From contig NZ_JAUSRB010000001.1 of assembly GCF_030811595.1 (NCBI RefSeq), positions 496,001 through 560,000 on the forward strand: 64,000 nt of DNA. Direction: 5' to 3'. Below the pieces are notes generated by a model. That model had not been told where the DNA came from. It ran no database searches and saw nothing but the letters and a program-made list of their open reading frames with translations. Shown one piece after another: positions 1 to 9,151 of the stretch. The translations under genes and the position numbers were made by a program. This stretch comes from Streptosporangium brasiliense. GTDB lineage: Bacteria; Actinomycetota; Actinomycetes; Streptosporangiales; Streptosporangiaceae. The first letter of the stretch is position 1. Each line of letters opens with the position of its first letter.

Positions 1-413
1 GGACGCGCGGGCATCCCGGGGAAGGCCTCGATGTCCGGGCGCAGGCCGTAGGAGCGGACGGCGCACTCCTGCATGGCCAGCGCGGCCATCTTCCGCAGGG
101 CCGGGTCGTCGGAGGCGGCCAGCTCCAGATAGGCGCCCGTCACCCCCCGCTCGACCGTCACGGCCAGCTCCACGGCCTGGGCCGCGCCGGACGGGGTGAG
201 CGGCAGCCGGTAGCTCGGGGCCGGCTCGGCGGGGGCGCCGCCGCGGGCGACGATCAGGGCGCGGAGCCGGTCACGGCGGGCGCGGTGGGCGTCGAAGGCG
301 TCGGTCGCGACGGTGCGCAGAGCGCCCGTGGACCTGGCGGCGATGACCCCGTAGGCGTAGACGGCCGCGTGCTCGGCCGCCAGGGCCGTGTCGAGCCCCC
401 GTCCGGCCCTCAC
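1..413 (-). CDS. DUF4439 ferritin-like protein, partial (3' end outside window)
   Basis: The window edge removes the C-terminus; 137 codons remain. The start is a GTG at 413 whose bases form a GTGA overlap with the stop of the upstream lipoprotein gene, so the two are probably translationally coupled. The first helix reads LDTALAAEHAAVYAYG, with the Glu-His pair typical of the ferritin-like DUF4439 bundle, followed by a basic helix HRARRDRLRALI and a third helix ending QECAVRSYG. No signal peptide or membrane helix is visible. DUF4439 proteins have no settled function. Its position upstream of and divergent from rimP is common in actinobacteria (family knowledge). The family call is confident, the role is not. 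Confidence 0.8.
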   Translation of the reverse strand, partial: MRAGRGLDTALAAEHAAVYAYGVIAARSTGALRTVATDAFDAHRARRDRLRALIVARGGAPAEPAPSYRLPLTPSGAAQAVELAVTVERGVTGAYLELAASDDPALRKMAALAMQECAVRSYGLRPDIEAFPGMPAR

Positions 414-901
414 AGCGGCCTCGACAGGGCCAGGGCGTGGGCGGCCTCGCAGGCGCCGATGGAGGCGATCAGCTGGGCCAGGGAGGGGGAGGCCCCGTCG
501 AGCTGGCGGGGGCGGAGCGCGGCGGCCTTCCGCTCCAGTGCCTGCAGGCTCCGCAGGGACGCCTTCCGGGCCGGCGCGGGGGTGCCGGAGGGCGCGGGGG
601 ACGGGGCGCCCCCGGCCGGCGCCGGGGTGGCCGCGGCCTCGGGCGGCAGCCGCCTGTGGAGCTCGGCGAGGTGGGCCTCGTGCCGCTCCCTGAAGGGGGC
701 GAGCTTGGCGGAGGCGGCCGACGCGTAGTGCGCGATGGTCTGCTCCTTGCCCGCGATCAGCTGCTTGAGCAGCACGGTCTCCGGGTCGGGAGGCTCGGCC
801 CGCGGGGGCTCCGGCTCCTCGGCGGCGCACCCCGTGACCGCCGCGGCGGCCACCCCGAGAGCGCCGCCCCGCAACAGGGCGCGCCGGGACAGGGAACGCA
901 C
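410..901 (-). CDS. Lipoprotein with Tat-like signal, paired with the DUF4439 gene
   Basis: 163 residues from a GTG at 901. I prefer this start to the upstream in-frame ATG at 943 because a GGAGG (908-912 on the plus strand as CCTCC) lies 6 bases before it and because it puts the signal peptide at the N-terminus: SLSRRALLRG (twin-arginine-like), a hydrophobic Ala/Val stretch, then the lipobox VTGC. After the Cys comes a Pro/Glu linker and a helical region with E/H-rich segments (GKEQTIAHYASA, RERHEAHLAEL) that look like half of a ferritin-type bundle, interrupted by an Ala/Pro/Gly-rich linker (APAGGAPSPAPSG). Predicted membrane-anchored extracytoplasmic protein of unknown function, coupled to the DUF4439 gene by a 4-base overlap. 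Confidence 0.75.
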   Translation of the reverse strand: MRSLSRRALLRGGALGVAAAAVTGCAAEEPEPPRAEPPDPETVLLKQLIAGKEQTIAHYASAASAKLAPFRERHEAHLAELHRRLPPEAAATPAPAGGAPSPAPSGTPAPARKASLRSLQALERKAAALRPRQLDGASPSLAQLIASIGACEAAHALALSRPL

Positions 902-1090
902 GGACGACCTCCGGTTATGGGTGGGCTGCTGACGCTCTAGCATCGTACGGGCTTGGAATCACATTCACCGCGCTTCTCGGACGGGCTCGCCGTACCGAGT
1001 GGCGCTCTTTCCACGTCCCGGTGTGGATAGGCTGGTGAACCACATGGGCGAGGTCCGCCCGGCTTGAGATCGTGACAATAGGAGGTCGGC

Positions 1091-1591
1091 ATGGGCAGCG
1101 CCACATCCCGCGACCGCCTGATAAAGCTTCTGGAACCTGTCGTCGGAGCCGAAGGGCTCGACTTGGAGGACGTCACGGTCACACCGGCGGGCAAGCGGCG
1201 GTTGCTGCGCGTCGTCGTCGACCGTGACGGCGGCGTGAGCCTGGACGACGTCGCCGAGGTCAGCCTCGCCGTCTCCGCCACGCTGGACGCCGACGACGCC
1301 ATGGGGAACACCCCCTACGTGCTGGAGGTCTCCTCTCCGGGGGTCGACCGCCCCCTCACCGAGCCGCGCCACTGGCGCCGGGCGGTGAAACGGCTGGTCA
1401 AGGCCGACCTGAGGGACGGCACCTCCGTGGAGGGCCGGATCGTCGCCACCGACGAGACCGGCGTGGAGCTGGACGTTGCGGGCGCACCGCGCCGCATCGA
1501 TTATCAGGACCTGACCCGAGGACGGGTGCAGGTGGAATTCCGCCGGCTAGACGACGCCGAAGACGACGGCGAAGACGGCGACGAAGGCTAA
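1091..1591 (+). CDS. rimP: Ribosome maturation factor RimP
   Basis: 166 residues, usual length for the family. RimP binds the free 30S subunit and helps assemble the small-subunit body. The N-terminal domain carries [12 protein letters not shown] and [17 protein letters not shown], and the central segment has the conserved [14 protein letters not shown]-terminal SH3-like domain ([15 protein letters not shown]) follows, then an acidic tail. ATG at 1091 is preceded by AGGAGG about 5 bases upstream. It opens the nusA-infB operon and is followed by nusA after 11 bases. Well-supported call. Confidence 0.97.
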   Translation: MGSATSRDRLIKLLEPVVGAEGLDLEDVTVTPAGKRRLLRVVVDRDGGVSLDDVAEVSLAVSATLDADDAMGNTPYVLEVSSPGVDRPLTEPRHWRRAVKRLVKADLRDGTSVEGRIVATDETGVELDVAGAPRRIDYQDLTRGRVQVEFRRLDDAEDDGEDGDEG

Positions 1592-1602
1592 GGGGGAGCC
1601 TC

Positions 1603-2610
1603 GTGGACATCGACATGAGCGTCCTGCGCAGCCTGGAGCGGGAGAAGGACATCTCCTTCGACCTGGTCGTCAAGGCGATCGAGGACGCGCTACTGATCGC
1701 ATACTTCCGGAGCGAGGGCGCGGCCGCCAAGGCGCGGGCCCAGCTCGACCGGCAGTCCGGGCACGTGACCATTTTCGCCGCCGAGATCGACGACGAGAGC
1801 GGGGAGGTGCTCAGGGAGTTCGACGACACCCCGGGCAACTTCAGCCGCATCGCCGCGACCACCGCCAAGCAGGTCATCCTGCAGCAGCTCAGGGACGCCG
1901 AGGACGAGATCAACTTCGGTGAGTTCGCCAGCCGTGAGGGCGAGCTCGTGGCCGGCGTCATCCAGCAGGGCAAGGACCCGAGGGTCGTCCTGGTGGACCT
2001 CGGCAAGATCGAGGCCGTGCTCCCGCACAACGAGCAGGTCCCCGGCGAGGAATACGTCCACGGCGAGCGCATCCGCTGCTACGTGGTCCAAGTCAAGAAG
2101 GGCCACAAGGGCCCGTCGGTGACCCTGTCGCGCACCCACCCCGGTCTGGTGAAGAAGCTCTTCGCCCTGGAGGTCCCGGAGATCGCCGACGGGACGGTCG
2201 AGATCGCCGCCATCGCGCGCGAGGCCGGCCACCGGACCAAGATCGCTGTGCGGTCGCGGCGTCCCGGCGTGAACGCCAAGGGCGCCTGCATCGGCCCGAT
2301 GGGCTCGCGAGTGCGCAACGTGATGGCGGAGCTGCACGGCGAGAAGATCGACATCATCGACTGGTCGGAGGATCCCGCGGAATTCGTCGGGAATGCCCTC
2401 TCACCCTCCCGTGTTTCCCATGTCGAGGTGATCGACGCCGAGGGGCGCGCCGCGCGGGTGACCGTGCCGGACTACCAGCTCTCCCTGGCGATCGGCAAGG
2501 AGGGGCAGAACGCCCGGCTGGCCAATCGCCTCACCGGATGGCGCATCGACATCCGTCCGGACACACAAGCAGGGGATGCGGCCGGTTCCGCAGATGCGTC
2601 CACACGGTAA
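1603..2610 (+). CDS. nusA: Transcription termination/antitermination factor NusA
   Basis: 335 residues, the short actinobacterial form without C-terminal acidic repeats. NusA binds RNA polymerase and nascent RNA to modulate pausing, termination and antitermination. In order: N-terminal RNAP-binding domain (about 1-110), S1 domain (about 112-180, [17 protein letters not shown]), KH1 (about 200-270, containing [18 protein letters not shown]) and KH2 (about 275-320, containing [18 protein letters not shown]). The start is GTG at 1603, with GGGGGAG 4 bases before it. The 3' end overlaps the ylxR start, which suggests translational coupling. Confidence 0.97.
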   Translation: MDIDMSVLRSLEREKDISFDLVVKAIEDALLIAYFRSEGAAAKARAQLDRQSGHVTIFAAEIDDESGEVLREFDDTPGNFSRIAATTAKQVILQQLRDAEDEINFGEFASREGELVAGVIQQGKDPRVVLVDLGKIEAVLPHNEQVPGEEYVHGERIRCYVVQVKKGHKGPSVTLSRTHPGLVKKLFALEVPEIADGTVEIAAIAREAGHRTKIAVRSRRPGVNAKGACIGPMGSRVRNVMAELHGEKIDIIDWSEDPAEFVGNALSPSRVSHVEVIDAEGRAARVTVPDYQLSLAIGKEGQNARLANRLTGWRIDIRPDTQAGDAAGSADASTR

Positions 2611-2896
2611 GCTGGAATATGGTGGCCAGGCCGCCCCGCTGAGGATGTGTGTGGGGTGCCGGGTTCGCACGGTCTCCTCCGAGCTGCTCCGCCTGGTGGT
2701 GGTCGAGGGCGTTATAGTCCCCGACCTGCGACGACGGCTCCAGGGTCGTGGTGCTTCACTGCATCCCTCCCTGAGCTGTCTCGAGCTCGCCGAGCGTCGC
2801 CGAGCGTTTCCGCGCGCGTTTCGCGTGGCGGGCCCGCTCGACCCGTCGCGCGTACGGGCCCACCTGGAAGAGGTCCACGCTGAAAGGATCGGGTGA
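2594..2896 (+). CDS. ylxR: YlxR-family RNA-binding protein (DUF448)
   Basis: About 100 residues. YlxR is a small nucleic-acid-binding protein almost always found between nusA and infB; in other bacteria it has been linked to RNase P and to nucleoid-associated regulation (family knowledge). The conserved MCVGCRVR motif near residue 18, the LLRLVV strand, the [19 protein letters not shown] segment and FPRAFRV near the C-terminus identify it. The start is uncertain: ATG at 2594 gives the usual short lead before CVGCR; an in-frame ATG at 2576 next to AGGGG would add six residues. Either start overlaps the end of nusA. Confidence 0.9.
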   Translation: MRPHGKLEYGGQAAPLRMCVGCRVRTVSSELLRLVVVEGVIVPDLRRRLQGRGASLHPSLSCLELAERRRAFPRAFRVAGPLDPSRVRAHLEEVHAERIG

Positions 2897-3038
2897 AATG
2901 GTTGCCAACTGTCATGTAGGACGCCGAGTTGATGGGCTGGTCAGATAGCTATGAGCGCCTGATGAGCATGCGGCGATGAGTACATCTACGTAACGACGGT
3001 CCGGCGGCACTGCCTCCCGGGCCGAGTAAGGGAGTGCA

Positions 3039-6000
3039 GTGGCGAAGGTCCGGGTATACGAGCTCGCCAAGGAGTTCGGTGTGGAGAGCAAGGTCGTCAT
3101 GGCCAAGCTCCAGGAGATGGGCGAGTTCGTGCGTTCGGCGTCCTCGACTATCGAAGCACCGGTAGTCCGTAGGCTCACGGAAGCTTTGGGCGGTCCCCCC
3201 AGGGGCTCGTCCGACAGGGGCGGCAACAGGCCGCCCAGGCCGCCCCAGGCGGCACCCCGGCCGGCTGAGAGCCAGGCCGGAAGCGGCGCCCCCGCGGCGC
3301 CGTCCTCGATTCCCAAGCCGGGACCGGCCCCCAAGCCGGGTCCGAGGCCTGGGCCCGCAGCGGCCCGTCCCGCGGCCCCCGCGCCGCAGGCCCCGCCCGT
3401 GGTTCCCCAGCCTCCGCAGGCGCCGCCTCAGCAGCAGCAGCAGCCTTCGCCGGTTCAGCCGCCGCGTTTCGAGGCTCCGCGCCCCGACGCCGGACGCCCC
3501 GCGACCCCCGGCCCCAAGCCGGGTCCTCGCCCGGCTCCGCGTCCGGGACCGGCGCCCCGTCCGGAGGCCGCGCGTCCGGAGGGCCGTCCCTCCGGCGGCC
3601 CGGGTGGAGCCCCTTCGGGCCCCCGCCCCGGTGCGGCGCCCGGCCCCAAGCCCGGCCCGCGTCCGGGCCCGCGTGGGCCGCGCCCCGGCAACAACCCGTT
3701 CTCGTCGAACGCCAGCGGTATGGGCCAGGCCCGTCCGCCGCGTCCCGGCGGCCGTGACGGCGGCCCCGGCGACAGGGGTCCGCGTCCCGGTCCTCGTGAG
3801 GACCGCGGCCCCCGCGACCAGGGGCAGCGCGACAGCGCCGGTCCCCGTCCGCCCGCGGCCCGTCCGGGTCCGCCCGGTGCGGCGGGTCCGCGTCCGGGTC
3901 CCGGTGCGGGTGGTCCGCGCCCCGGCCCCGGCGCCGGTGCGGGTGGTCCGCGTCCCGGAGGTCCCCGTCCCAGCCCGATGATGATGCCCCAGGGCCGTCC
4001 CGCCGGTCCCGGCGGCGGCGTGGGCCGTCCCGGTCCGGGCGGCGGCGGTCGTCCCGGTCCCGGCGGCGGTGGCCGTCCCGGTGGCGGCGGTGGCCGTCCC
4101 GGTGGTGGCGGTGGTTTCGCCGGCCGTCCCGGTGGTGGCGGCGGCGCGGGCCGTCCCGGCACCGGAACCGGTGGTCCCGGTGGCGGTGGCGGCGGTTTCG
4201 CCGGCCGTCCCGGTGGCGGCGGTGGCCGTGGCCGCGGTGGCGGCACGGCGGGCGCCTTCGGCCGTCCGGGCGGACGCCCGACCCGTGGGCGCAAGTCCAA
4301 GCGCCAGCGGCGTCAAGAGTTCGACAACATGCAGGCCCCGGCGATCGGTGGCGTGCAGGCTCCCCGCGGCAACGGTCAGACGATCCGGCTGTCGCGTGGC
4401 GCCTCGCTGGCGGACTTCGCCGACAAGATCGGCGCGAACCCGGCGTCCCTGGTGCAGATCATGCTGCACCTGGGCGAGATGGTGACCGCCACGCAGTCGG
4501 TCAACGAGGAGACGCTCCAGCTCCTGGCCGCCGAGCTCGACTACAACCTGCTTGTGGTCAGCCCGGAGGAGGAGGACCGCGAGCTTCTCGAGACCTTCGA
4601 CATCGAGTTCGGCGAGGACGAGGGCGACGAGTCCGACCTCGTCGCGCGTCCGCCGGTGGTGACCGTCATGGGTCACGTCGACCACGGTAAGACCAAGCTG
4701 CTCGACGCCATCCGTAACACCAACGAGGTGGCGCGCGAGGCCGGTGGCATCACCCAGCACATCGGTGCCTACCAGATCGCCACCGAGCACGAGGGCGAAG
4801 ACCGGAAGATCACCTTCATCGACACCCCGGGTCACGAGGCGTTCACCGCCATGCGTGCCCGTGGTGCCAAGGTCACCGACATCGCCGTCCTGGTGGTCGC
4901 GGCCGACGACGGTGTGAAGCCGCAGACCATCGAGGCGCTGAACCACGCCCAGGCGGCGGACGTGCCGATCGTGGTCGCGGTCAACAAGGTCGACAAGGAG
5001 GGCGCCGACCCCAACAAGGTCCGGGCCCAGCTCACCGAGTACGGCCTGGTCGCCGAGGAGTACGGCGGCACCACGATGTTCGTCGACATCTCCGCCAAGA
5101 ACGGGATCGGCATCGAGAACCTGCTCGAGGCCATCCTGCTCACCGCGGACGCCGAGCTCGACCTGCGGGCCAACGCCACGATGGACGCCCAGGGCGTCGC
5201 CATCGAGGCGCACCTCGACAAGGGCCGCGGCCCGGTCGCGACCGTGCTGGTCCAGCGCGGCACGCTCCGCGTCGGCGACTCGATCGTCTGTGGCGAGGCC
5301 TTCGGCCGCGTCCGGGCGATGCTGGACGACAACGGCGAGGCGATCCAGGAAGCCGACCCGTCGCGTCCGGTGCTGGTCCTCGGTCTGACCGCGGTCCCGG
5401 GTGCCGGTGACAACTTCATCGTCGTCACCGACGACCGGATGGCGCGCCAGATCGCCCAGCAGCGTGCGGCCCGCAAGCGCATCGCGGACATGGCCAGGTC
5501 CGGCCGCCGCCGCACCCTCGAAGAGCTCTTCAGCGAGATGGAGAAGGGCCAGGTCGACGAGCTCAAGCTCATCATCAAGGGTGACGTCTCCGGTTCGGTC
5601 GAGGCCCTCGAGGACGCGCTGCTCAAGATCGACGTCGGTGACGAGGTGCGCCTGCGGGTGCTCCACCGCGCCGTCGGTGCGATCACCGAGTACGACGTCA
5701 ACCTGGCGGTCGCCGACGACAACGCCGTCATCATCGGCTTCAACGTGCGCCCCGAAGTCCGGGCGCGCGACCTGGCCGAGCGCGAGGGCGTCGACATCCG
5801 CTACTACTCGGTCATCTACCAGGCGATCGAGGAGATCGAGGCGGCCCTCAAGGGCATGCTCAAGCCGGAGTTCGAAGAGGTCCAGATGGGCACCGCCGAA
5901 GTCCGCGAGGTCTTCAAGGTGCCGAAGATCGGCAACATCGCCGGTGCGCTGGTCCGCTCGGGCACGATCGTCCGCAACAGCAAGGCCCGGATCATCCGTG

Positions 6001-6170
6001 GTGGTGTCGTCATCTCCGACAACCTCACCGTGTCGTCGCTGCGTCGCTTCAAGGACGACGCGACCGAGGTCCGCGAGGGCTACGAGTGCGGTATCGGTGT
6101 CGGCTACAACGACATCAAGATCGACGACGTCATCGAGACGTTCGAGATGCGGGAGAAGCCGCGCGTCTGA
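3039..6170 (+). CDS. infB: Translation initiation factor IF-2
   Basis: 1043 residues. IF-2 is the GTPase that positions initiator fMet-tRNA on the 30S subunit and promotes subunit joining. Start GTG at 3039 with AAGGGAG upstream. An N-terminal IF2N helix ([16 protein letters not shown]) is followed by a very long low-complexity Pro/Gly/Arg region (about residues 50-425), a second IF2N-like segment (about 455-510) and the GTPase core: G1 [10 protein letters not shown] near 545, G3 DTPGHEAF, G4 NKVD, G5 SAKNGIG. The C-terminal domains end in the conserved [13 protein letters not shown]. The low-complexity region is common in actinobacteria but lies at the long end, and it generates large spurious antisense reading frames. 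Confidence 0.97.
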   Translation: MAKVRVYELAKEFGVESKVVMAKLQEMGEFVRSASSTIEAPVVRRLTEALGGPPRGSSDRGGNRPPRPPQAAPRPAESQAGSGAPAAPSSIPKPGPAPKPGPRPGPAAARPAAPAPQAPPVVPQPPQAPPQQQQQPSPVQPPRFEAPRPDAGRPATPGPKPGPRPAPRPGPAPRPEAARPEGRPSGGPGGAPSGPRPGAAPGPKPGPRPGPRGPRPGNNPFSSNASGMGQARPPRPGGRDGGPGDRGPRPGPREDRGPRDQGQRDSAGPRPPAARPGPPGAAGPRPGPGAGGPRPGPGAGAGGPRPGGPRPSPMMMPQGRPAGPGGGVGRPGPGGGGRPGPGGGGRPGGGGGRPGGGGGFAGRPGGGGGAGRPGTGTGGPGGGGGGFAGRPGGGGGRGRGGGTAGAFGRPGGRPTRGRKSKRQRRQEFDNMQAPAIGGVQAPRGNGQTIRLSRGASLADFADKIGANPASLVQIMLHLGEMVTATQSVNEETLQLLAAELDYNLLVVSPEEEDRELLETFDIEFGEDEGDESDLVARPPVVTVMGHVDHGKTKLLDAIRNTNEVAREAGGITQHIGAYQIATEHEGEDRKITFIDTPGHEAFTAMRARGAKVTDIAVLVVAADDGVKPQTIEALNHAQAADVPIVVAVNKVDKEGADPNKVRAQLTEYGLVAEEYGGTTMFVDISAKNGIGIENLLEAILLTADAELDLRANATMDAQGVAIEAHLDKGRGPVATVLVQRGTLRVGDSIVCGEAFGRVRAMLDDNGEAIQEADPSRPVLVLGLTAVPGAGDNFIVVTDDRMARQIAQQRAARKRIADMARSGRRRTLEELFSEMEKGQVDELKLIIKGDVSGSVEALEDALLKIDVGDEVRLRVLHRAVGAITEYDVNLAVADDNAVIIGFNVRPEVRARDLAEREGVDIRYYSVIYQAIEEIEAALKGMLKPEFEEVQMGTAEVREVFKVPKIGNIAGALVRSGTIVRNSKARIIRGGVVISDNLTVSSLRRFKDDATEVREGYECGIGVGYNDIKIDDVIETFEMREKPRV

Positions 6171-6199
6171 TGCTCTGGTCCGGCGCGGGACCGCTCGCC

Positions 6200-6244
6200 C
6201 GGCCGGAGGCGGCCTCCACCCCATGGGTGGGCCGCCTCCGGCCG
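6200..6244 (+). terminator. Stem-loop between infB and ylxP
   Basis: A perfect 15-bp inverted repeat (6200-6214 with 6230-6244) encloses a 15-base loop 30 bases after the infB stop. There is no U-tract, so it is either a GC-type terminator/attenuator or an RNA-stability element separating infB from ylxP-rbfA. Confidence 0.6.
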
Positions 6245-6296
6245 GCGGGTGGCCCCGCGCCGCCGGCGCACGGTGCCCCGTGGCGAATGACTCAAT

Positions 6297-6596
6297 ATGT
6301 ATGTAGGTGCCCTGACATTGGACATCCTGCTCGGCGACGTTCACTCGCTGAAGCAGAAGCGCTCTGTGGTGCGTCCCATCATCGCCGAGGTGCAGCGACG
6401 GTTCCCGGGCGTGGCCGTCGCCGAGACCGGCCATCTCGATCTGCACCGCCGTACCGAGATCGGGATCGCGGTCGTCTCCGCCACCGCCGCGAACTGCGGC
6501 GCGGTGCTGGACGACTGCGAGCGCCTGGTCGCCTTCCATCCGGAGATCGAGCTGCTGTCCGCCCGGCAGCGGCTCTACAACGAGGACGAGGACTAG
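6297..6596 (+). CDS. ylxP: YlxP/DUF503 family protein
   Basis: 99 residues. The N-terminal MYVGALTLDILLGDVHSLK and the following KQKRSVVRPIIAEVQRRF are the DUF503 signature, a small ferredoxin-like fold. Members regularly sit between infB and rbfA; a ribosome-assembly link is suspected from this position, but no biochemical role is established. The ATG at 6297 gives the canonical N-terminus; no convincing Shine-Dalgarno precedes it. It lies 126 bases after infB, across the 6200-6244 hairpin, and 69 bases before rbfA. Confidence 0.92.
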   Translation: MYVGALTLDILLGDVHSLKQKRSVVRPIIAEVQRRFPGVAVAETGHLDLHRRTEIGIAVVSATAANCGAVLDDCERLVAFHPEIELLSARQRLYNEDED

Positions 6597-6665
6597 TCAC
6601 AGGGATGACCGGTCGCGGAGCCGCCCTCCGTGCCCGGTCGTTACTGTGAGAAGGGGGGAGTGAAT

Positions 6666-7148
6666 ATGGACGCCGCACGCGCACGTAAGATCGCCGACCG
6701 GATTCAGCAGGTCGTGGCCGAGATGCTGGAGCGTCGGATCAAGGATCCGCGGCTGGGGTTCGTGACCGTGACGGACACGCGGATCACCAATGACCTGAGC
6801 GAGGCCACGGTGTTCTACACCGTGTTCGGCTCGGAGGCCGAGCGGGCCGACTCGGCCGCGGCCCTGGAGAGCGCCAAGGGGCTCATCCGCTCGGAGGTGG
6901 GCCGCCAGACGGGTCTGCGCCACACCCCGACGCTGATGTTCACCCATGACCCGCTCCCTGACAGCGCCCGCCACCTCGACGGCCTGCTGGCCGAGGCGAA
7001 GGCCCGGGACGCCGAGATCGCCAAGCGGGCCGAGGGCGCGCAGCACGCCGGGGACGCCGACCCCTACCGCAAGCCCGGCGAGGAGAACGACGGATCCGAG
7101 GAGAACGACGAGGAGCCGTCACAGCGCGCGGGATACCCCGCAACGTGA
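6666..7148 (+). CDS. rbfA: Ribosome-binding factor A (RbfA)
   Basis: 160 residues from ATG at 6666, chosen because GAAGGGGGAG precedes it; longer in-frame starts lack such a site. RbfA binds the 30S subunit near the 16S rRNA central pseudoknot during late assembly and cold adaptation. The KH-like domain covers about residues 1-115, with [16 protein letters not shown], the conserved [13 protein letters not shown] and the [12 protein letters not shown] strand near 95. A charged, probably disordered tail (about 125-160) is rich in Glu/Asp/Asn. The stop overlaps the next gene by 4 bases (GTGA). Confidence 0.96.
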   Translation: MDAARARKIADRIQQVVAEMLERRIKDPRLGFVTVTDTRITNDLSEATVFYTVFGSEAERADSAAALESAKGLIRSEVGRQTGLRHTPTLMFTHDPLPDSARHLDGLLAEAKARDAEIAKRAEGAQHAGDADPYRKPGEENDGSEENDEEPSQRAGYPAT

Positions 7149-8143
7149 CGCCCGACCTGCGCGGCGGCGTCCCGATCCCGGTCAGCGACTGGGATCGGGC
7201 CGTCGGCCTGATCTCGTCCGCCGACGAGATCGCGCTGGCCTGCCACATCTCGCCGGACGGCGACGCGCTCGGCTCGACGCTGGCGCTCGGGCTGGCGCTG
7301 CGCGCGGCGGGCAAGCGGGTCACGGCCTCCTTCGGGGAGCGCCGCTTCAGGGTCCCCCGGCTGCTGCGCTTCCTGCCCGGCCAGGAGCTGCTGGCCGAGC
7401 CCGGCGACTACCCGGCCGCCCCCGATCTGATGATCACCTTCGACGTCCCCATCGTCGACCGGCTCGGCCTGCTCGCCGACAACGCGCTCAAGGCCCGCGA
7501 GCTGATCGTGGTGGACCACCACCCGTCCAACACCGGGTTCGGCACGCTCAACCTCGTCGATCCCGCCGCCGCGGCGACCGCGGTGCTCGCCGAGGAGCTG
7601 ATCAACCGGCTCGGCCTGCCGCTCGACAGGGCCATCGCGACCTGCCTGTACGCCGGGCTGGTCACCGACACCGGCTCGTTCCGGCACTCCTCCACCACTC
7701 CCGGGGTGCACCTCATGGCCGCCAGGCTGCTCGACACCGGGCTGAACCCGGAGGAGATCGCCCGGGAGCTGTGGGACCGCTCCCCGTTCGGCTACCTCAA
7801 GGTGCTCGGCGCCGTCCTCGACCGGGTGACGCTGGAGCCGGAGGTGGGCCGGGGACTGGTCTGGACGTTCGTCACCCGGGCGGACCGGGCCGCCCACGGC
7901 CTGCCGTACGACGAGGTGGAGGGGATCATCGACGTGATCCGGCGCACCGAGGAGGCCGACGTCGCGGTGATCCTCAAGGAGGACGACGACGGCGCCTGGC
8001 AGGTCTCCACCCGTTCCAAGGGCGCGGTGGACGTCTCCCGCGTCTGCGCCGCGCTGGGCGGCGGCGGGCACGCCAAGGCGGCGGGCTTCACCTCCTATCT
8101 GCCCGTCGAGCAGACGATGGCCGGTCTGCGCGCACTCCTGTAG
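7145..8143 (+). CDS. nrnA: DHH-family NrnA-like oligoribonuclease / pAp phosphatase
   Basis: 332 residues. NrnA-type enzymes degrade nanoRNAs and dephosphorylate pAp using a Mn-dependent DHH centre. Motifs in order: [10 protein letters not shown] near 38-47, DVPIVDRLG, the name-giving VDHHPSN near 125, [12 protein letters not shown] near 178, and the DHHA1 C-terminal substrate motif [11 protein letters not shown] near 305-315. The GTG start at 7145 overlaps the rbfA stop (GTGA). The gene order rbfA-nrnA-truB is standard in actinobacteria. Naming follows family and context; exact substrate preference cannot be read from sequence. Confidence 0.93.
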   Translation: MTPDLRGGVPIPVSDWDRAVGLISSADEIALACHISPDGDALGSTLALGLALRAAGKRVTASFGERRFRVPRLLRFLPGQELLAEPGDYPAAPDLMITFDVPIVDRLGLLADNALKARELIVVDHHPSNTGFGTLNLVDPAAAATAVLAEELINRLGLPLDRAIATCLYAGLVTDTGSFRHSSTTPGVHLMAARLLDTGLNPEEIARELWDRSPFGYLKVLGAVLDRVTLEPEVGRGLVWTFVTRADRAAHGLPYDEVEGIIDVIRRTEEADVAVILKEDDDGAWQVSTRSKGAVDVSRVCAALGGGGHAKAAGFTSYLPVEQTMAGLRALL

Positions 8144-8176
8144 CCTCCGCGCACTTTCTGTAGAAGGACTGTTCGA

Positions 8177-9076
8177 ATGAGCACGGCTCGCGCCAAGCGC
8201 ACCCCGCCGCCGAGCGGGCTGATCATCGTGGACAAGCCCGCCGACTGGACCTCGCACGACGTCGTCGGCAAGCTCCGCGGCATCGCGGGCACCCGCAAGG
8301 TCGGCCACGCGGGCACCCTGGACCCGATGGCCACCGGGGTGCTGGTGGTCGGTGTGGAGAAGGCCACCCGCCTCCTGGGCCACCTCGCCCTCACCGAGAA
8401 GGGCTACGACGCCACGATCCGGCTCGGCCAGTCCACCAACACCGACGACGCCGAGGGGGAGATCATCGCGACGGCTCCGGCCGCCGGGATCGCCGAGGAG
8501 GACCTCAGAAAGGGCGTCGCCGCCCTGACCGGCCGGATCATGCAGGTCCCGCCCCAGGTCAGCGCCATCAAGGTGAACGGCGAGCGCGCCTACAAGCGGG
8601 CCAGGGCGGGGGAGGAGGTCGAGCTCAAGGCGCGTCCGGTGACGGTGTCGGGCTTCGAGATCACCGGCATCCGCCGCGCGGGCGACCTGATCGACGTCGA
8701 CGCCTCGGTGACCTGCTCCAGCGGCACCTACATCCGCGCGCTGGCGCGTGACCTGGGCGCCGACCTGGGCACCGGCGGTCACCTGACCTACCTGCGCCGC
8801 ACCCGGGTCGGGCCCTACGACCTGTCGATGGCGCGCACCGTCGAGCAGCTCTCCGCCGAGTGCACGATCCTGCCGATGGCCGACGCGGTCGCGGCGGCCT
8901 TCCCACGCCGCGACGTGACCGCCGAGGAGGCGGGCACCGTCGCGCACGGCGGGCGGCTGCCCTCGCTGGGGCTGGGCAAGGGCCCGATCGGGGTGTTCGG
9001 CCCGGACGGCACGTTGCTGGCGCTGGTGGAGGAGCACGGAAAGATCACCAAATCGCTGGCGGTGTTCGTCTCCTGA
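8177..9076 (+). CDS. truB: tRNA pseudouridine(55) synthase TruB
   Basis: 299 residues, normal for the family. TruB isomerises U55 in the T-loop of tRNAs. GLIIVDKPADWTSHDVV opens the catalytic domain; the catalytic Asp lies in GHAGTLDPMATGVL (about residue 48); YDATIRLGQSTNTDDAEG and CSSGTYIRALARDLG are further family motifs. A C-terminal PUA-like region follows. ATG at 8177 has GAAGG upstream. It begins 33 bases after the DHH gene and probably ends this operon; a 75-base gap precedes pepA. Confidence 0.97.
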   Translation: MSTARAKRTPPPSGLIIVDKPADWTSHDVVGKLRGIAGTRKVGHAGTLDPMATGVLVVGVEKATRLLGHLALTEKGYDATIRLGQSTNTDDAEGEIIATAPAAGIAEEDLRKGVAALTGRIMQVPPQVSAIKVNGERAYKRARAGEEVELKARPVTVSGFEITGIRRAGDLIDVDASVTCSSGTYIRALARDLGADLGTGGHLTYLRRTRVGPYDLSMARTVEQLSAECTILPMADAVAAAFPRRDVTAEEAGTVAHGGRLPSLGLGKGPIGVFGPDGTLLALVEEHGKITKSLAVFVS

Positions 9077-9151
9077 CCCGGTGTTCCGCGTGACATGACA
9101 GTGCTTTAAGGTTCGTGGACTGGACCTTTTAGCTCTGTTAGGAGTCGCCTC

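Noticed and set aside
3700..4260. Repetitive DNA that could be mistaken for a CRISPR or satellite array
   Set aside because: It encodes the Gly/Pro/Arg-rich IF2 N-terminal region in frame; repeats are irregular and have no unique spacers.
2949..6539. Very long minus-strand reading frame (1196 codons) opposite infB
   Set aside because: It mirrors the low-complexity GC-rich infB sequence, has runs of Thr/Gly/Ala/Arg and no family motif; infB on the plus strand is unambiguous.
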